A DNA stretch of 64,000 nt, taken from positions 1 through 64,000 of the forward strand of contig JODI01000043.1 in assembly GCA_000720805.1 (NCBI GenBank), written 5' to 3'. The notes under the pieces were generated by a model, which worked only from the letters and a program-made list of their open reading frames with translations, ran no database searches and was not told where the DNA came from. Below, in pieces: positions 25,374 through 33,541 of this stretch (position 1 is the first letter of the stretch; every line of letters begins with the position of its first letter). The DNA is from Streptomyces violaceoruber (GTDB lineage Bacteria; Actinomycetota; Actinomycetes; Streptomycetales; Streptomycetaceae). Made by a program: the position numbers and the translations under genes.

Positions 25374-26384
25374 ATGCGTGTACTGGTCACCGGCGGTGCC
25401 GGTTTCATCGGGTCCCATGTCGTCGAGGCTCTGCGGGCCCACGGGCACGAACCCGTCGTCCACGACGTCCGCGCCGACCCGTCCTCGGACGTACGGGACC
25501 CCGCCGCGGTCCACCGCGCGCTGAGGGGCGTGGACGCGGTGTGCCACCAGGCGGCGATGGTCGGTCTCGGCGTCGGCTTCTCCGACGCGGCGGAGTACGT
25601 CTCCCGCAACGACCTCGGTACGGCCGTCCTGCTCACCGCGATGGCGGACGCGGGTGTACGACGGCTGGTGCTGGCCGGGTCGATGGTCGTGTACGGCGAG
25701 GGCCGCTACGACTGCCCACGGCACGGGGTGGTCCGCCCCGGCCCGCGCGCAGTCGCCGACCTCGACGCCGGACGCTTCGAGCCGACCTGCCCAAAGTGCG
25801 GGGCCGAACTGTCCCCCGGCCTGGTCGCCGAGGACGCGCCGGTCGATCCCCGCAACGTCTACGCCACGACCAAGCTGGCCCAGGAACACCTGGCGGCGGC
25901 GTGGGCCCGGGCCACGGGCGGCTCGGCCGTGTCGCTGCGGTACCACAACGTGTACGGGCCGGGCATGCCCCGCGACACCCCGTACGCCGGTGTCGCCTCC
26001 TTCTTCCGCTCGGCCCTGGCCCGCGGCGAGGCCCCCCGCGTCTACGAGGACGGCCGCCAGCGCCGCGACTTCGTCCACGTCCGGGACGTGGCCGCGGCCA
26101 ACGTGGCGGCGCTGGTGGCCCCGGCCCGCGAGGGCACGTTCACCGCGTACAACACCGGCAGCGGCGAGCCCCACACGGTCGGCGAGATGGCCCGGGCCCT
26201 CGCCCGCGCGTACGGCGGCCCGGAGCCGGTCACAACCGGGGAGTACCGTCTGGGTGACGTACGCCACGTCACCGCCGACTCGGCCCGGCTACGGGCGGAA
26301 CTGGGGTGGAGGGCGGAGGTGGGGTTCGCGGAGGGGATGCGGGAGTTCGCGGCGGCCGGAATGCGGACAGCGCAGGACGCCTGA
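25374..26384 (+). CDS. NAD-dependent sugar-nucleotide epimerase/dehydratase with zinc-ribbon-like insert
   Basis: The 336-residue extended short-chain dehydrogenase has the NAD motif VTGGAGFIGSHVVEAL at the N-terminus and the catalytic region with YATTKLAQEHLAAAWA (YxxxK). RYHNVYGPGMPRDTPYAGVASFF is also present. Between the Ser and Tyr regions lies an insert with YDCPRHG, about 22 residues, then CPKCG. This pattern is found in some dTDP-rhamnose 4-epimerase-like proteins and may bind zinc. It probably makes a nucleotide sugar for the glycosyltransferases nearby. A hairpin terminator follows. Confidence 0.87.
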   Translation: MRVLVTGGAGFIGSHVVEALRAHGHEPVVHDVRADPSSDVRDPAAVHRALRGVDAVCHQAAMVGLGVGFSDAAEYVSRNDLGTAVLLTAMADAGVRRLVLAGSMVVYGEGRYDCPRHGVVRPGPRAVADLDAGRFEPTCPKCGAELSPGLVAEDAPVDPRNVYATTKLAQEHLAAAWARATGGSAVSLRYHNVYGPGMPRDTPYAGVASFFRSALARGEAPRVYEDGRQRRDFVHVRDVAAANVAALVAPAREGTFTAYNTGSGEPHTVGEMARALARAYGGPEPVTTGEYRLGDVRHVTADSARLRAELGWRAEVGFAEGMREFAAAGMRTAQDA

Positions 26385-26388
26385 GACC

Positions 26389-26434
26389 GGTGGTGCCGCC
26401 CGCCTTCAGTGAAGCGGCGGCGGGCGGCACCACC
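26389..26434. terminator. Bidirectional terminator between the epimerase and histidine kinase genes
   Basis: A perfect 16-base-pair stem (GGTGGTGCCGCCCGCC at 26389-26404 with GGCGGGCGGCACCACC at 26419-26434) has a 14-base loop. It starts five bases after the epimerase stop and ends 20 bases before the stop of the convergent kinase gene. Confidence 0.88.
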
Positions 26435-26454
26435 TCTGCTCGGCCGGTGGCCTC

Positions 26455-27567
26455 TCACACCCCCGCCGCCGGCAGCGTCACCTCGAACCGGCAGCCCCCG
26501 GGAATGTTGCGAACCGTGGCCTGCCCTTGGTGGGCCTCGACGATGCCCCGGACGATGGCGAGTCCGAGGCCCGCTCCGGCGGGTGGGGTGCGGGCGTGGG
26601 TGCCGCGCCAACCGGTGTCGAAGACGCGGGGGAGGTCCTCCTCGGGGATGCCGCCGCAGCCGTCGGTGACGGACAGGACGACGCCGTCCGGGCGGCGCTC
26701 GGCGGCGATCGCGACCGTGCCGTCGGCGGGGGTGCGGCGGATGGCGTTCACCAGGAGGTTGCCCAGGACCCGGCTCATCTCCTTGCCGTCCACCTCGACC
26801 GGCACCGGCTCGACCCGGTCCCCGACCAGGCGTACCCCGTGCTCGCGTGCCAGCGGGTCGGCACCCGCGAGCGCGTCGCCGACCAGGTCGTACAGGGAGA
26901 TGCGGCTCGGGCTCAGCGGCAGCGTTCCCGCGTGGATGCGGGAGAGCTCGAAGAGGTCGCCGACCATGCCGTTGAGGCGTTCGACCTCGGTGCGGATCTG
27001 CCGGAGGTAGCGGGCCGGGTCGGCGGCGACGCCGTCCTCCAGCGCCTCGGACATCGCGCGCAGGCCGGCGAGCGGGGTGCGCAGGTCGTGCGAGATCCAG
27101 GCGACGAGTTCGCGCCGGGAGGTCTCCAGGGCACGTTCGCGTTCCCGGGACTCGGCGAGTCTGGCGCTGGTGGACTCCAACGCACGGCTGAGCGCGGCGA
27201 GTTCCGCGGTGGCCGGGCCGTCGGGCGAGGTGAAGTCGCCGCCGTCGCCGAAGGAGCTGGCGGCGAGCGTGAGGGCCCGGCTGCGGGCCACGACCCACCG
27301 GCCCAGCAGCAGCGCGGCGGCGAGGGAGACCACCGCGGCCATCGCGACGACCGTCGTGACGACCTTCAGGTCGTGCGCGGACAGGAACATCGCCTGCGCG
27401 ACCGCCAGGGTGCCCGCGAGCATCGCGGTCACGGCGACGGCGGCGACCACGGCGAGATGGGTGATGACCGAGCGGCGCCGGATGAGCAGCAGCACACCCG
27501 CGCCGAGCACACCGGCCGCGGCGGCGCCGAGGAAGGCGAAGAGGGCGATGAGGAGGTTGGCGCCCAT
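26455..27567 (-). CDS. Sensor histidine kinase
   Basis: The 370-residue kinase has three hydrophobic segments in the first 125 residues with almost no external domain. The H-box is WISHDLRTPLAG, the N-box GNLLVNAIRR, then VTDGCGGIPEEDLPRVFDTGW and GAGLGLAIVRGIVEAH. The short loops suggest it senses within the membrane or through a partner. ATG 27567 has GAGG seven bases upstream. A GTG at 27573, overlapping the regulator's stop as GTGA, is an alternative start two codons earlier. It is paired with the response regulator immediately upstream. Confidence 0.9.
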   Translation of the reverse strand: MGANLLIALFAFLGAAAAGVLGAGVLLLIRRRSVITHLAVVAAVAVTAMLAGTLAVAQAMFLSAHDLKVVTTVVAMAAVVSLAAALLLGRWVVARSRALTLAASSFGDGGDFTSPDGPATAELAALSRALESTSARLAESRERERALETSRRELVAWISHDLRTPLAGLRAMSEALEDGVAADPARYLRQIRTEVERLNGMVGDLFELSRIHAGTLPLSPSRISLYDLVGDALAGADPLAREHGVRLVGDRVEPVPVEVDGKEMSRVLGNLLVNAIRRTPADGTVAIAAERRPDGVVLSVTDGCGGIPEEDLPRVFDTGWRGTHARTPPAGAGLGLAIVRGIVEAHQGQATVRNIPGGCRFEVTLPAAGV

Positions 27568-27569
27568 GG

Positions 27570-28274
27570 TCACACCTCGCCTTCGAAGCGGTAGCCCACA
27601 CCCCACACGGTCTGGATCAGTCGCGGGCGTCCCGGGTCGTCCTCGACCTTGCCGCGCAGCCGCCGGACATGGACCGTCACGGTCGACAGGTCCCCGAAGT
27701 CCCAGCCCCACACCTCGCGCATCAGGTCCTCGCGGCTGAAGACGCGGCCGGGGTGCCGCAGGAAGAAGGCCAGGAGGTCGAACTCGCGGATGGTGAGGGC
27801 GAGTTCGGTGCCGTTCTTGGCGGCGCGGCGGGAGGCGGGGTCCAGGGTGAGCCCGGCCGCGCGGAGCGTGCCGGAGGACTGCGAGGGACGCGTGCGGCGC
27901 AGGACGGACTCGACCCGCAGGACGAGTTCGCGGGGGCTGAACGGCTTGGTGACGTAGTCGTCGGCACCGACCTCCAGGCCGAGGATGCGGTCGTCCTCGT
28001 CGCCCCGCGCGGTGAGCATGATGACCGGGACCGGCCCGCGTCCGCGCATCCGGCGGCACACCTCCAGGCCGTCCATGCCGGGCAGCATCAGGTCCAGGAC
28101 GACGAGGTCCGGCCAGTGCGCGGCGGCCCGGGCGAGCGCGTCGGGCCCGTCCCCTGCGCGGTCCACGACGTATCCGGCCCGGTCGAGGTACCCGGTGACG
28201 ACCTCGGCGACGGTCGGATCGTCGTCCACGACGAGGACCCGCGCCCCAGGCTGTGCGTACGGCTGCTGCTCCAT
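27570..28274 (-). CDS. OmpR-family response regulator
   Basis: This 234-residue regulator has a receiver with ARVLVVDDDP, VVLDLMLPGMDGLEV, MLTARGDEDD and YVTKPFSPRE. The winged helix has LTIREFDLLAFFLRHPGRVFSREDLMREVWGWDF and VHVRRLRGKVE...QTVWGVGYRFEGEV. It is followed directly by its kinase gene. It is divergent from the glycosyltransferase operon starting at 28387, which it may control together with the neighbouring genes. Confidence 0.93.
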   Translation of the reverse strand: MEQQPYAQPGARVLVVDDDPTVAEVVTGYLDRAGYVVDRAGDGPDALARAAAHWPDLVVLDLMLPGMDGLEVCRRMRGRGPVPVIMLTARGDEDDRILGLEVGADDYVTKPFSPRELVLRVESVLRRTRPSQSSGTLRAAGLTLDPASRRAAKNGTELALTIREFDLLAFFLRHPGRVFSREDLMREVWGWDFGDLSTVTVHVRRLRGKVEDDPGRPRLIQTVWGVGYRFEGEV

Positions 28275-28373
28275 GCCGCCAGCCTCGCACCGTCCGCGCG
28301 TGGGCGCGGCTCCCGGTCCCCGACGTCCGCGTTTCGTAAGGAACCGAAGTCCGATATACCCGTTTCGCGCTCG

Positions 28374-28379
28374 TAGGGT
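28374..28379 (+). promoter_or_regulatory. -10 element for a leaderless glycosyltransferase transcript
   Basis: TAGGGT lies seven bases before the GTG start at 28387, with no ribosome-binding sequence between them. This matches the arrangement before the genes at 25374 and 32183 in the same cluster. Confidence 0.45.
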
Positions 28380-28386
28380 GAGAGCC

Positions 28387-29103
28387 GTGACGACCTCTTC
28401 CGATCCCGTCCCGGCCCCCGTGTCCGTGGACGTCGTACTCCCCTGCCTCGACGAGGCCGAGGCGCTGCCCCGGGTGCTGGAGCGCGTTCCGCCCGGCTGG
28501 CGCGCGCTGGTGGTGGACAACGGCTCCACGGACGGTTCCGCCCGCGTCGCCCAGGCCCTCGGCGCGACCGTCGTACGCGAGGAGCGGCGCGGTTTCGGCG
28601 CCGCCTGCCACGCGGGCCTGACCGCCGCCACGGCCGACATCGTCTGCTTCTGCGACTGCGACGCGTCTCTCGATCCGGCGGACCTGGTGCCGTTCGTACG
28701 GGAGATCCTGGCCGGCGAGGCGGACCTCGTGCTCGGCCGGCGCCGCCCGCAGACCCGCGGGGCCTGGCCCGTCCACGCCCGCGCGGGCAACCTCGCCCTG
28801 ACCCGGCTGCTCCGCCGCCGCACCGGACTGCGGCTGCACGACCTCGGCCCGCTGCGGGCCGCCCGGCGCGAGCCGCTGCTCGCGCTCGGTCTCACGGACC
28901 GCCGCAGCGGCTATCCGCTCCAGATGGTGGTGCGCGCCGCCGACGCGGGCTGGCGGATCGCCGAGCACGACGTGCCGTACCGCCCGCGCACCGGCGTCTC
29001 CAAGGTGACCGGCACCTGGCGCGGCACCTGGCAGGCGGTGCGCGACATGAGCCGGGTACTGGCCGAGACCGGGCCGGCCGCCGGGCAGGGGGTGCGTGCG
29101 TGA
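28387..29103 (+). CDS. Family 2 glycosyltransferase
   Basis: The 238-residue protein has a GT-A fold: VDVVLPCLDEAEALPRVLERVP, LVVDNGSTDGS, RGFGAACHAGLTAATADIVCFCDCDASLDP (a DxD-like DCDAS) and a C-terminal HDVPYRPRTGVSKVTGTW. This resembles DPM1-like polyprenyl-phosphate glycosyltransferases. No membrane segment is visible. It starts an operon with the DUF2064 and methyltransferase genes (GTGA and ATGA overlaps). Confidence 0.88.
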   Translation: MTTSSDPVPAPVSVDVVLPCLDEAEALPRVLERVPPGWRALVVDNGSTDGSARVAQALGATVVREERRGFGAACHAGLTAATADIVCFCDCDASLDPADLVPFVREILAGEADLVLGRRRPQTRGAWPVHARAGNLALTRLLRRRTGLRLHDLGPLRAARREPLLALGLTDRRSGYPLQMVVRAADAGWRIAEHDVPYRPRTGVSKVTGTWRGTWQAVRDMSRVLAETGPAAGQGVRA

Positions 29104-29711
29104 CCACGCTGCTCGTGATCGCCAAAGAGCCCCGGCCGGGCCGGGTGAAGACCCGGCTGACCCCGCCGTTCACGCCGCACGAGGCGGCGGCTCTGGCTGA
29201 GGCGTCCCTCGCGGACACCCTGGACGCGGTGGCGCGGACACCCGCCGGGCGCCGGGTCCTGGTCCTGGAGGGCGAGCCCGGCCCCTGGCTGCCGCCCGGT
29301 TTCGACGTCGTACGGCAGTGCGCGGGCGGCCTCGACGAACGGCTGGCCGCGGCCTTCGCGGACTGCGAGGGCCCGGCCCTTCTCATCGGCATGGACACCC
29401 CCCAGGTCACCCCGGAGCTGCTCCAGGTGGACTTCGCGGACTGCGACGCGTACTTCGGCTCCGCCGAGGACGGCGGCTTCTGGGCCCTGGGCCTGGCCGC
29501 ACCGGACCCGGCCCTGCTGCGGGGCGTGCCGATGTCGACCTCGCACACGGGCGCCGCCCAGCGGGCGCGGCTCGCGGGGCTGCGGGTGCGGGACCTGCCG
29601 CGACTGCGGGACGTGGACACGGCGTACGACGCGGAGGTGGTCGCCCGCTCCGCGCCCGGCGGCCGGTTCGCCGCGGAGCTGGCCCGGCTCAGCCCGGCCG
29701 GGGCCCGATGA
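29100..29711 (+). CDS. DUF2064 / TIGR04282-type glycosyltransferase-like protein
   Basis: This 203-residue protein begins LLVIAKEPRPGRVKTRLTPPFTPHEAAALAEA, the hallmark of the family (K-P-G-K-TRL). It also has LLIGMDTPQVTPELL and YFGSAEDGGFWALGLA, all like a nucleotidyl/glycosyl-transferase fold. In other bacteria the family occurs beside a GT2 enzyme, as here. The donor and acceptor are unknown. The start is a GTGA overlap with the preceding gene. Confidence 0.87.
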   Translation: MTTLLVIAKEPRPGRVKTRLTPPFTPHEAAALAEASLADTLDAVARTPAGRRVLVLEGEPGPWLPPGFDVVRQCAGGLDERLAAAFADCEGPALLIGMDTPQVTPELLQVDFADCDAYFGSAEDGGFWALGLAAPDPALLRGVPMSTSHTGAAQRARLAGLRVRDLPRLRDVDTAYDAEVVARSAPGGRFAAELARLSPAGAR

Positions 29712-30508
29712 GCACGGTACGGATCGGACGGCAGCGCTCCCCCCTCGCCGACGGCGACGCGCTGGTCCGCGACGGTGAGCCCTGGTCGGCCGACCCCTAC
29801 GCGGACGCCCTGCGCTCCGGCCGCGGGCCTCTCTTTCTGCGCCGCTCCGACGGCTGGCTGCTTCCGCTGGACGTGGAGCGCTGGTGCGCGGATGCCGACG
29901 CTGCCGACCTGGAGGTGCTGCGGCGCTGCGAGGGCACGGTGCTCGACGTCGGCTGCGGACCGGGTCGGCTGGTGGCGGCCCTCGGGGCGCGGGGGCGGCG
30001 GGTGCTCGGCATCGACGTGAGCGAGGCGGCCGTGGAGCGGACCGGGGAGCTGGGCGGGCCCGCGCTGCGGCGCTCGGTCTTCGAGCCACTGCCCGGCGAG
30101 GGACGGTGGGGCACCGCGCTGCTGATCGACGGCAATGTCGGAATCGGCGGGGACCCGCGCACGCTCCTCACCCGTATGTCCCAACTCATCTGCGCGGGTG
30201 GCCTGTTGATCGCCGAGACGGTACCCGGCCTGGACCTCGACGAACGCGTCCTGGTCCACGTCACCGACGCGCGCGGCGCGACGGGCAGCCCGTTCCCCTG
30301 GGCGCGGCTCGGCACGCCGGCCCTGCTGCGGCTGGCGCGCCGCGCGGGCTGGCGTGCCGTCGATCAGTGGGCGGTCGGCGGGCGTTCCTTCGTCGCCCTG
30401 CGCAGCCGCAGCACGAACAGCACGGCGGAACCGCCGAACAGCGCCGCCGTCAGCAGCAGCCAGCGGGTCAGGAAGCCGTCGGAGGGCAGGCCGGTGGCCG
30501 AGGCGTAA
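29708..30508 (+). CDS. SAM-dependent methyltransferase
   Basis: The 266-residue class I methyltransferase has motif I VLDVGCGPGRLVAALGARGRRVLGIDVSEAAV near residues 77-110 and the acidic/post motifs LIDGNVGIGGDP and AGGLLIAETVPG. Its folded part appears to end at about residue 228 (FVALRSR). The final 35 or so Ser/Pro-rich residues run antisense through the 3' end of the convergent membrane-protein gene, giving a 145-base overlap. It is last in the GT2-DUF2064 operon (ATGA overlap). Confidence 0.87.
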   Translation: MSTVRIGRQRSPLADGDALVRDGEPWSADPYADALRSGRGPLFLRRSDGWLLPLDVERWCADADAADLEVLRRCEGTVLDVGCGPGRLVAALGARGRRVLGIDVSEAAVERTGELGGPALRRSVFEPLPGEGRWGTALLIDGNVGIGGDPRTLLTRMSQLICAGGLLIAETVPGLDLDERVLVHVTDARGATGSPFPWARLGTPALLRLARRAGWRAVDQWAVGGRSFVALRSRSTNSTAEPPNSAAVSSSQRVRKPSEGRPVAEA

Positions 30509-30816
30509 CGCCCGGCGACCTGCCCGCTGATCAGCGGGAACCACACCAGCAGGAGCAGCAGGGACAGGGCGGCGGGCACCCGGACGTACGCGACTCGGTC
30601 CCGGTGCCGGCCCGCCCCCCGCACCAGGGCTCGGTCGAGCGTGGCGTACAACGGCAGCAGCACCAGGTCGTGAAGGAGAGCCGCCCCCACGAACCAGAGC
30701 GCGACCCCGAACCAGTCCTCGGCGAACAGCCGGAGGCCGGCGTAGGCGGCGAGGGCGAACGAGCTGGCGAGCAACAGGAGTTGGAGCGGGCTTCCGACCG
30801 GGAGCCTGGGCGGCAT
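30364..30816 (-). CDS. Integral membrane protein of unknown function
   Basis: The 150-residue protein has four predicted membrane helices: residues about 10-29, 37-58, 78-97 and 122-143. It ends in a short basic tail (RLRRATKERPPTAH). I do not recognise a family. The start codon overlaps the stop of the molybdenum oxidoreductase gene by one base (TGATG on the minus strand), so the two are probably co-translated and may work together. Its last 145 bases are also read on the other strand by the methyltransferase gene. Confidence 0.75.
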   Translation of the reverse strand: MPPRLPVGSPLQLLLLASSFALAAYAGLRLFAEDWFGVALWFVGAALLHDLVLLPLYATLDRALVRGAGRHRDRVAYVRVPAALSLLLLLVWFPLISGQVAGRYASATGLPSDGFLTRWLLLTAALFGGSAVLFVLRLRRATKERPPTAH

Positions 30817-32069
30817 CACAGTTCTCCGAACGTCATCCGGGCCACCCACTTGGTGTTGAGCACGCCGGGAGCGGCGGGCACGATGACCCGCGCCGGGTGG
30901 CCGTGGTCGGGGGTCAGGTCCTCGCCGTTGACGTACAGGGCGAGCAGGGAGCGCGGGTCGGCGACCTGGTTGGCGCGCAGGGCGGCCCGCCGGAAGGCGC
31001 CATGGCGTTGCAGCGACTCGACGAGGACGTCGGGCGGGTCGTCGTACCCCACGAGGGCGGCCAGGTCCCGCAGCCGCACCCCGCGCCACCATTGGTCGGA
31101 GGTCGACCAGCCCTCGACGCAGGCGATGGGCAACGACGCGCTGTGCAAGGGGAGTCGAAGGAGCTCGGGGCGGCTGAGCCGGACGGTTCCCGCACGGCCG
31201 ACGACGATCAGCCGCCACGCCTCCTCGCTCGTCTCGTCCGCGTGGATTCCCGCGTAGGCGGCCGTCTTGTTGATCTGGAAGCCGCCGGGCCCGGTGGCGG
31301 GTTCGGCGCCGCCATGGGGCGCGAGGAGCGCGGTCCGGCGTAGTGGGTCGAAACTCTGCCCGGCCGTGGTGACGAGGAGCAGGAGCGAACCGCCGCCGAC
31401 CAGCCCGAGGGCGCCGCGGCGGGAGACCGTGGGAGCGGCGGGGTCAGGCGACACCAACTCGCTCCGCTCATCGCGCAGTTGGCGCACATTGCGGACGGCC
31501 GCCGGTGTCTTCAGCGCGGCGTGTGCGACGAAGGCGGCGAAGAACACCCAGGCGCCGTAGAAGTGCAGGCGGTAGAAGGAGCCGGGGAAGACGTAGTCCA
31601 GCTGGACGTTGAGCACACCGGTCACGAACTCGAACAGTGCGCCGCCGACCAGGAGCAGCAGTGAGACCCGCTCCAGCGCGTGGGCGAGCGAGCGCGCCGG
31701 CGGCAGCGTGAACAGCTTCGGCACCACCGACCACAACTTGGCCAGCAGGACCGGGATCAGCGTGATCCCGAGGGTGACGTGGACACCCTGGGTGAGCCGG
31801 TACAGCCAGTGCGGATCGGTCGGCCAGGAGAAGAGGTAGAAGCCGAGGAGTCCCTTGTCCGGGGTCTTGTCGTTCACCGGGGACAGGTCCGGGTTGTAGG
31901 CGGCGTACGACAGCAGCCCGGTCAGGAACAGCACGGTGATCCCGCCGAGCAGGACGAGCCCGAGCAGCGAGGTGAGCCAGGGGCCGCGCAGCGGGCTGCG
32001 CCAGAACGCGGGCGAGAACGGAGTGCGCGGCAAGGGGCGCGAACGCGCCGGGGAGTCAGGGCGTGCCAT
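30816..32069 (-). CDS. Membrane-anchored molybdopterin (sulfite-oxidase-like) oxidoreductase
   Basis: In this 417-residue fusion, residues 30-185 form four membrane helices. Histidines at the right places for a b-type haem lie in LYRLTQGVHVTLG and RLHFYGAWVFFAAFVAHA. A cytoplasmic loop ends in SRRGALGLVGGG (near 216), a twin-arginine-like signal before a fifth helix. The C-terminal sulfite-oxidase-like domain contains the molybdenum-ligating Cys in LPIACVEGWSTSDQWWRGV and ends HPARVIVPAAPGVLNTKWV. The ATG 32069 start gives MARPDSPARS; a longer frame upstream is unconserved in appearance. It is likely an extracytoplasmic redox enzyme; the substrate is unknown. Confidence 0.88.
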   Translation of the reverse strand: MARPDSPARSRPLPRTPFSPAFWRSPLRGPWLTSLLGLVLLGGITVLFLTGLLSYAAYNPDLSPVNDKTPDKGLLGFYLFSWPTDPHWLYRLTQGVHVTLGITLIPVLLAKLWSVVPKLFTLPPARSLAHALERVSLLLLVGGALFEFVTGVLNVQLDYVFPGSFYRLHFYGAWVFFAAFVAHAALKTPAAVRNVRQLRDERSELVSPDPAAPTVSRRGALGLVGGGSLLLLVTTAGQSFDPLRRTALLAPHGGAEPATGPGGFQINKTAAYAGIHADETSEEAWRLIVVGRAGTVRLSRPELLRLPLHSASLPIACVEGWSTSDQWWRGVRLRDLAALVGYDDPPDVLVESLQRHGAFRRAALRANQVADPRSLLALYVNGEDLTPDHGHPARVIVPAAPGVLNTKWVARMTFGEL

Positions 32070-32170
32070 GCCCCGACGGTAGGCCCGCGCCACCCCCGCA
32101 GCGGGCCCGCGAACCATGACGAAACTCTGACGTCCGCGCCTGTCAGCCGTCCGGAGGAGGACCGGCACCC

Positions 32171-32176
32171 TAGCGT
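32171..32176 (+). promoter_or_regulatory. -10 element for a leaderless membrane-protein transcript
   Basis: TAGCGT ends six bases before the GTG start at 32183. This is identical in sequence and spacing to the element before the epimerase gene at 25374. Confidence 0.45.
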
Positions 32177-32182
32177 TCCGGC

Positions 32183-33526
32183 GTGACCCGCGATCTGAGA
32201 CATGACCTGTACGCGGCCCTCGCCGCCGCCCTGCTCGTCGTGACCGCCGTCCTGGTCGGCAGCGCGATCCAGCGCCGCGACGGCACCCTCCGCGTCGGCT
32301 GGCCGCCCCTGCTGGCGATCTGGGATCCCCACGTCGGTCCCGGCACCCCGGCCGCGCTCGCCGTCGCGGCCCTCGTCGTCGCGTACGGTCCCGCCCTGGC
32401 CGCCCGGCTGCCCTGGCGTGCGCTGCTGCTCACCACCTGGGCGGCCGGCCTGGCCTGGACGTGGTCCCTCGCCCTGGTCGACGGCTGGCAGCGGGGCGTC
32501 GCCGGACGGCTGACGACCCGGACCGAGTACCTCCGGGCCATCGACCGCTTCCATGACATCCCGGCCACGCTGGCGGACTTCACCCACCACATCCTGCTCG
32601 GCACGCCCGACAACTGGCCCACCCATGTGGCCGGCCATCCCCCGGCGGCCACCCTCACCTTCGTCCTCCTGGACCGGGTCGGACTGGGCGGCGGGGGCTG
32701 GGCCGGTGCCTGGTGCGTCACCGTCGGCACGACGGCGGCCCTCGCGGTCCTGGTGACCGTGCGGACCCTCGCCGACGAGTCGCTGGCCCGCCGCGCCGCC
32801 CCCTTCCTGGTACTGGCACCGGCGGCCGTGTGGGTGGGTACGTCCGCCGACGGCTACTTCACGGCGGTCGCGGCCTGGGCGGTCGCCTTCCTCGCCCTGG
32901 CGGTGACGGGCCACCGCCCTGCCTGGACGGGCCTCTTCTCGGGCCTCCTGTTCGGCCTGACCGTCTACCTCTCGTACGGCCTGACGCTCTTCGCCGTCAT
33001 CGCCGGCACCGTCCTCCTCCTGGGCCGCCACCGCGTCCGCACCCTCCCCTTCCTCCTGGCCGGATTCCTGGTCGTCCCAGTGGCGTTCACGGCGGTCGGC
33101 TTCGACTGGTGGGAGGCGTACCGGCTGCTGGTCCCCCGCTACTACCAGGGGGTGGGCGGGATCCGGCCGTACGGCTACTGGGTGTGGGCGAACCTGGCGT
33201 GCACGGTACTGATCGTGGGCCCGGCGACGGTGGCGGGCCTCAGACACACGGCGTCGACGCTGCGCGCCAGTGGACGCCCGGACCGCCCCGGCAGACGTCT
33301 GGATCTCCCCGGCGTCCGCCTCGCCCTCCTCGTCCTCGCCGCTCTCCTCGCCCTCCTCGTCGCCGACCTCTCCGGCATGAGCAAGGCGGAGACGGAACGC
33401 ATCTGGCTCCCGTTCGCGATGTGGCTGCTGCCGGCGTGCGTGTGGGCGAGGGGGGCGCGGGGGTGGCTGGCGGCGCAGGGAGTGCTGGCGTTGCTGATCA
33501 ACCATCTGCTGATGACGTGGTGGTGA
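32183..33526 (+). CDS. Polytopic membrane protein, GT-C glycosyltransferase-like
   Basis: This 447-residue protein has about ten to twelve membrane helices. After TM1 a long external loop has RDGTLRVGWPPLLAIWDPHVGPGTP. Between later helices lies the hydrophilic TEYLRAIDRFHDIPATLADFTHHILLGTPDNWPTHVAGHPPAATL, resembling the acidic/His external loop of GT-C enzymes that use polyprenyl-phosphate sugars. SKAETERIWLPFAMWLLPA near the C-terminus is typical of such actinobacterial proteins. The neighbouring GT2 could supply lipid-linked sugar. Family placement is by resemblance only. Confidence 0.7.
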   Translation: MTRDLRHDLYAALAAALLVVTAVLVGSAIQRRDGTLRVGWPPLLAIWDPHVGPGTPAALAVAALVVAYGPALAARLPWRALLLTTWAAGLAWTWSLALVDGWQRGVAGRLTTRTEYLRAIDRFHDIPATLADFTHHILLGTPDNWPTHVAGHPPAATLTFVLLDRVGLGGGGWAGAWCVTVGTTAALAVLVTVRTLADESLARRAAPFLVLAPAAVWVGTSADGYFTAVAAWAVAFLALAVTGHRPAWTGLFSGLLFGLTVYLSYGLTLFAVIAGTVLLLGRHRVRTLPFLLAGFLVVPVAFTAVGFDWWEAYRLLVPRYYQGVGGIRPYGYWVWANLACTVLIVGPATVAGLRHTASTLRASGRPDRPGRRLDLPGVRLALLVLAALLALLVADLSGMSKAETERIWLPFAMWLLPACVWARGARGWLAAQGVLALLINHLLMTWW

Positions 33527-33541
33527 CGGGCCTTCGGGGGG

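Noticed and set aside
25374..33526. Secondary-metabolite gene cluster
   Set aside because: The epimerase, glycosyltransferases and methyltransferase could suggest one, but there is no polyketide, peptide or terpene synthase. The molybdenum enzyme and GT-C-like protein fit cell-envelope work better.
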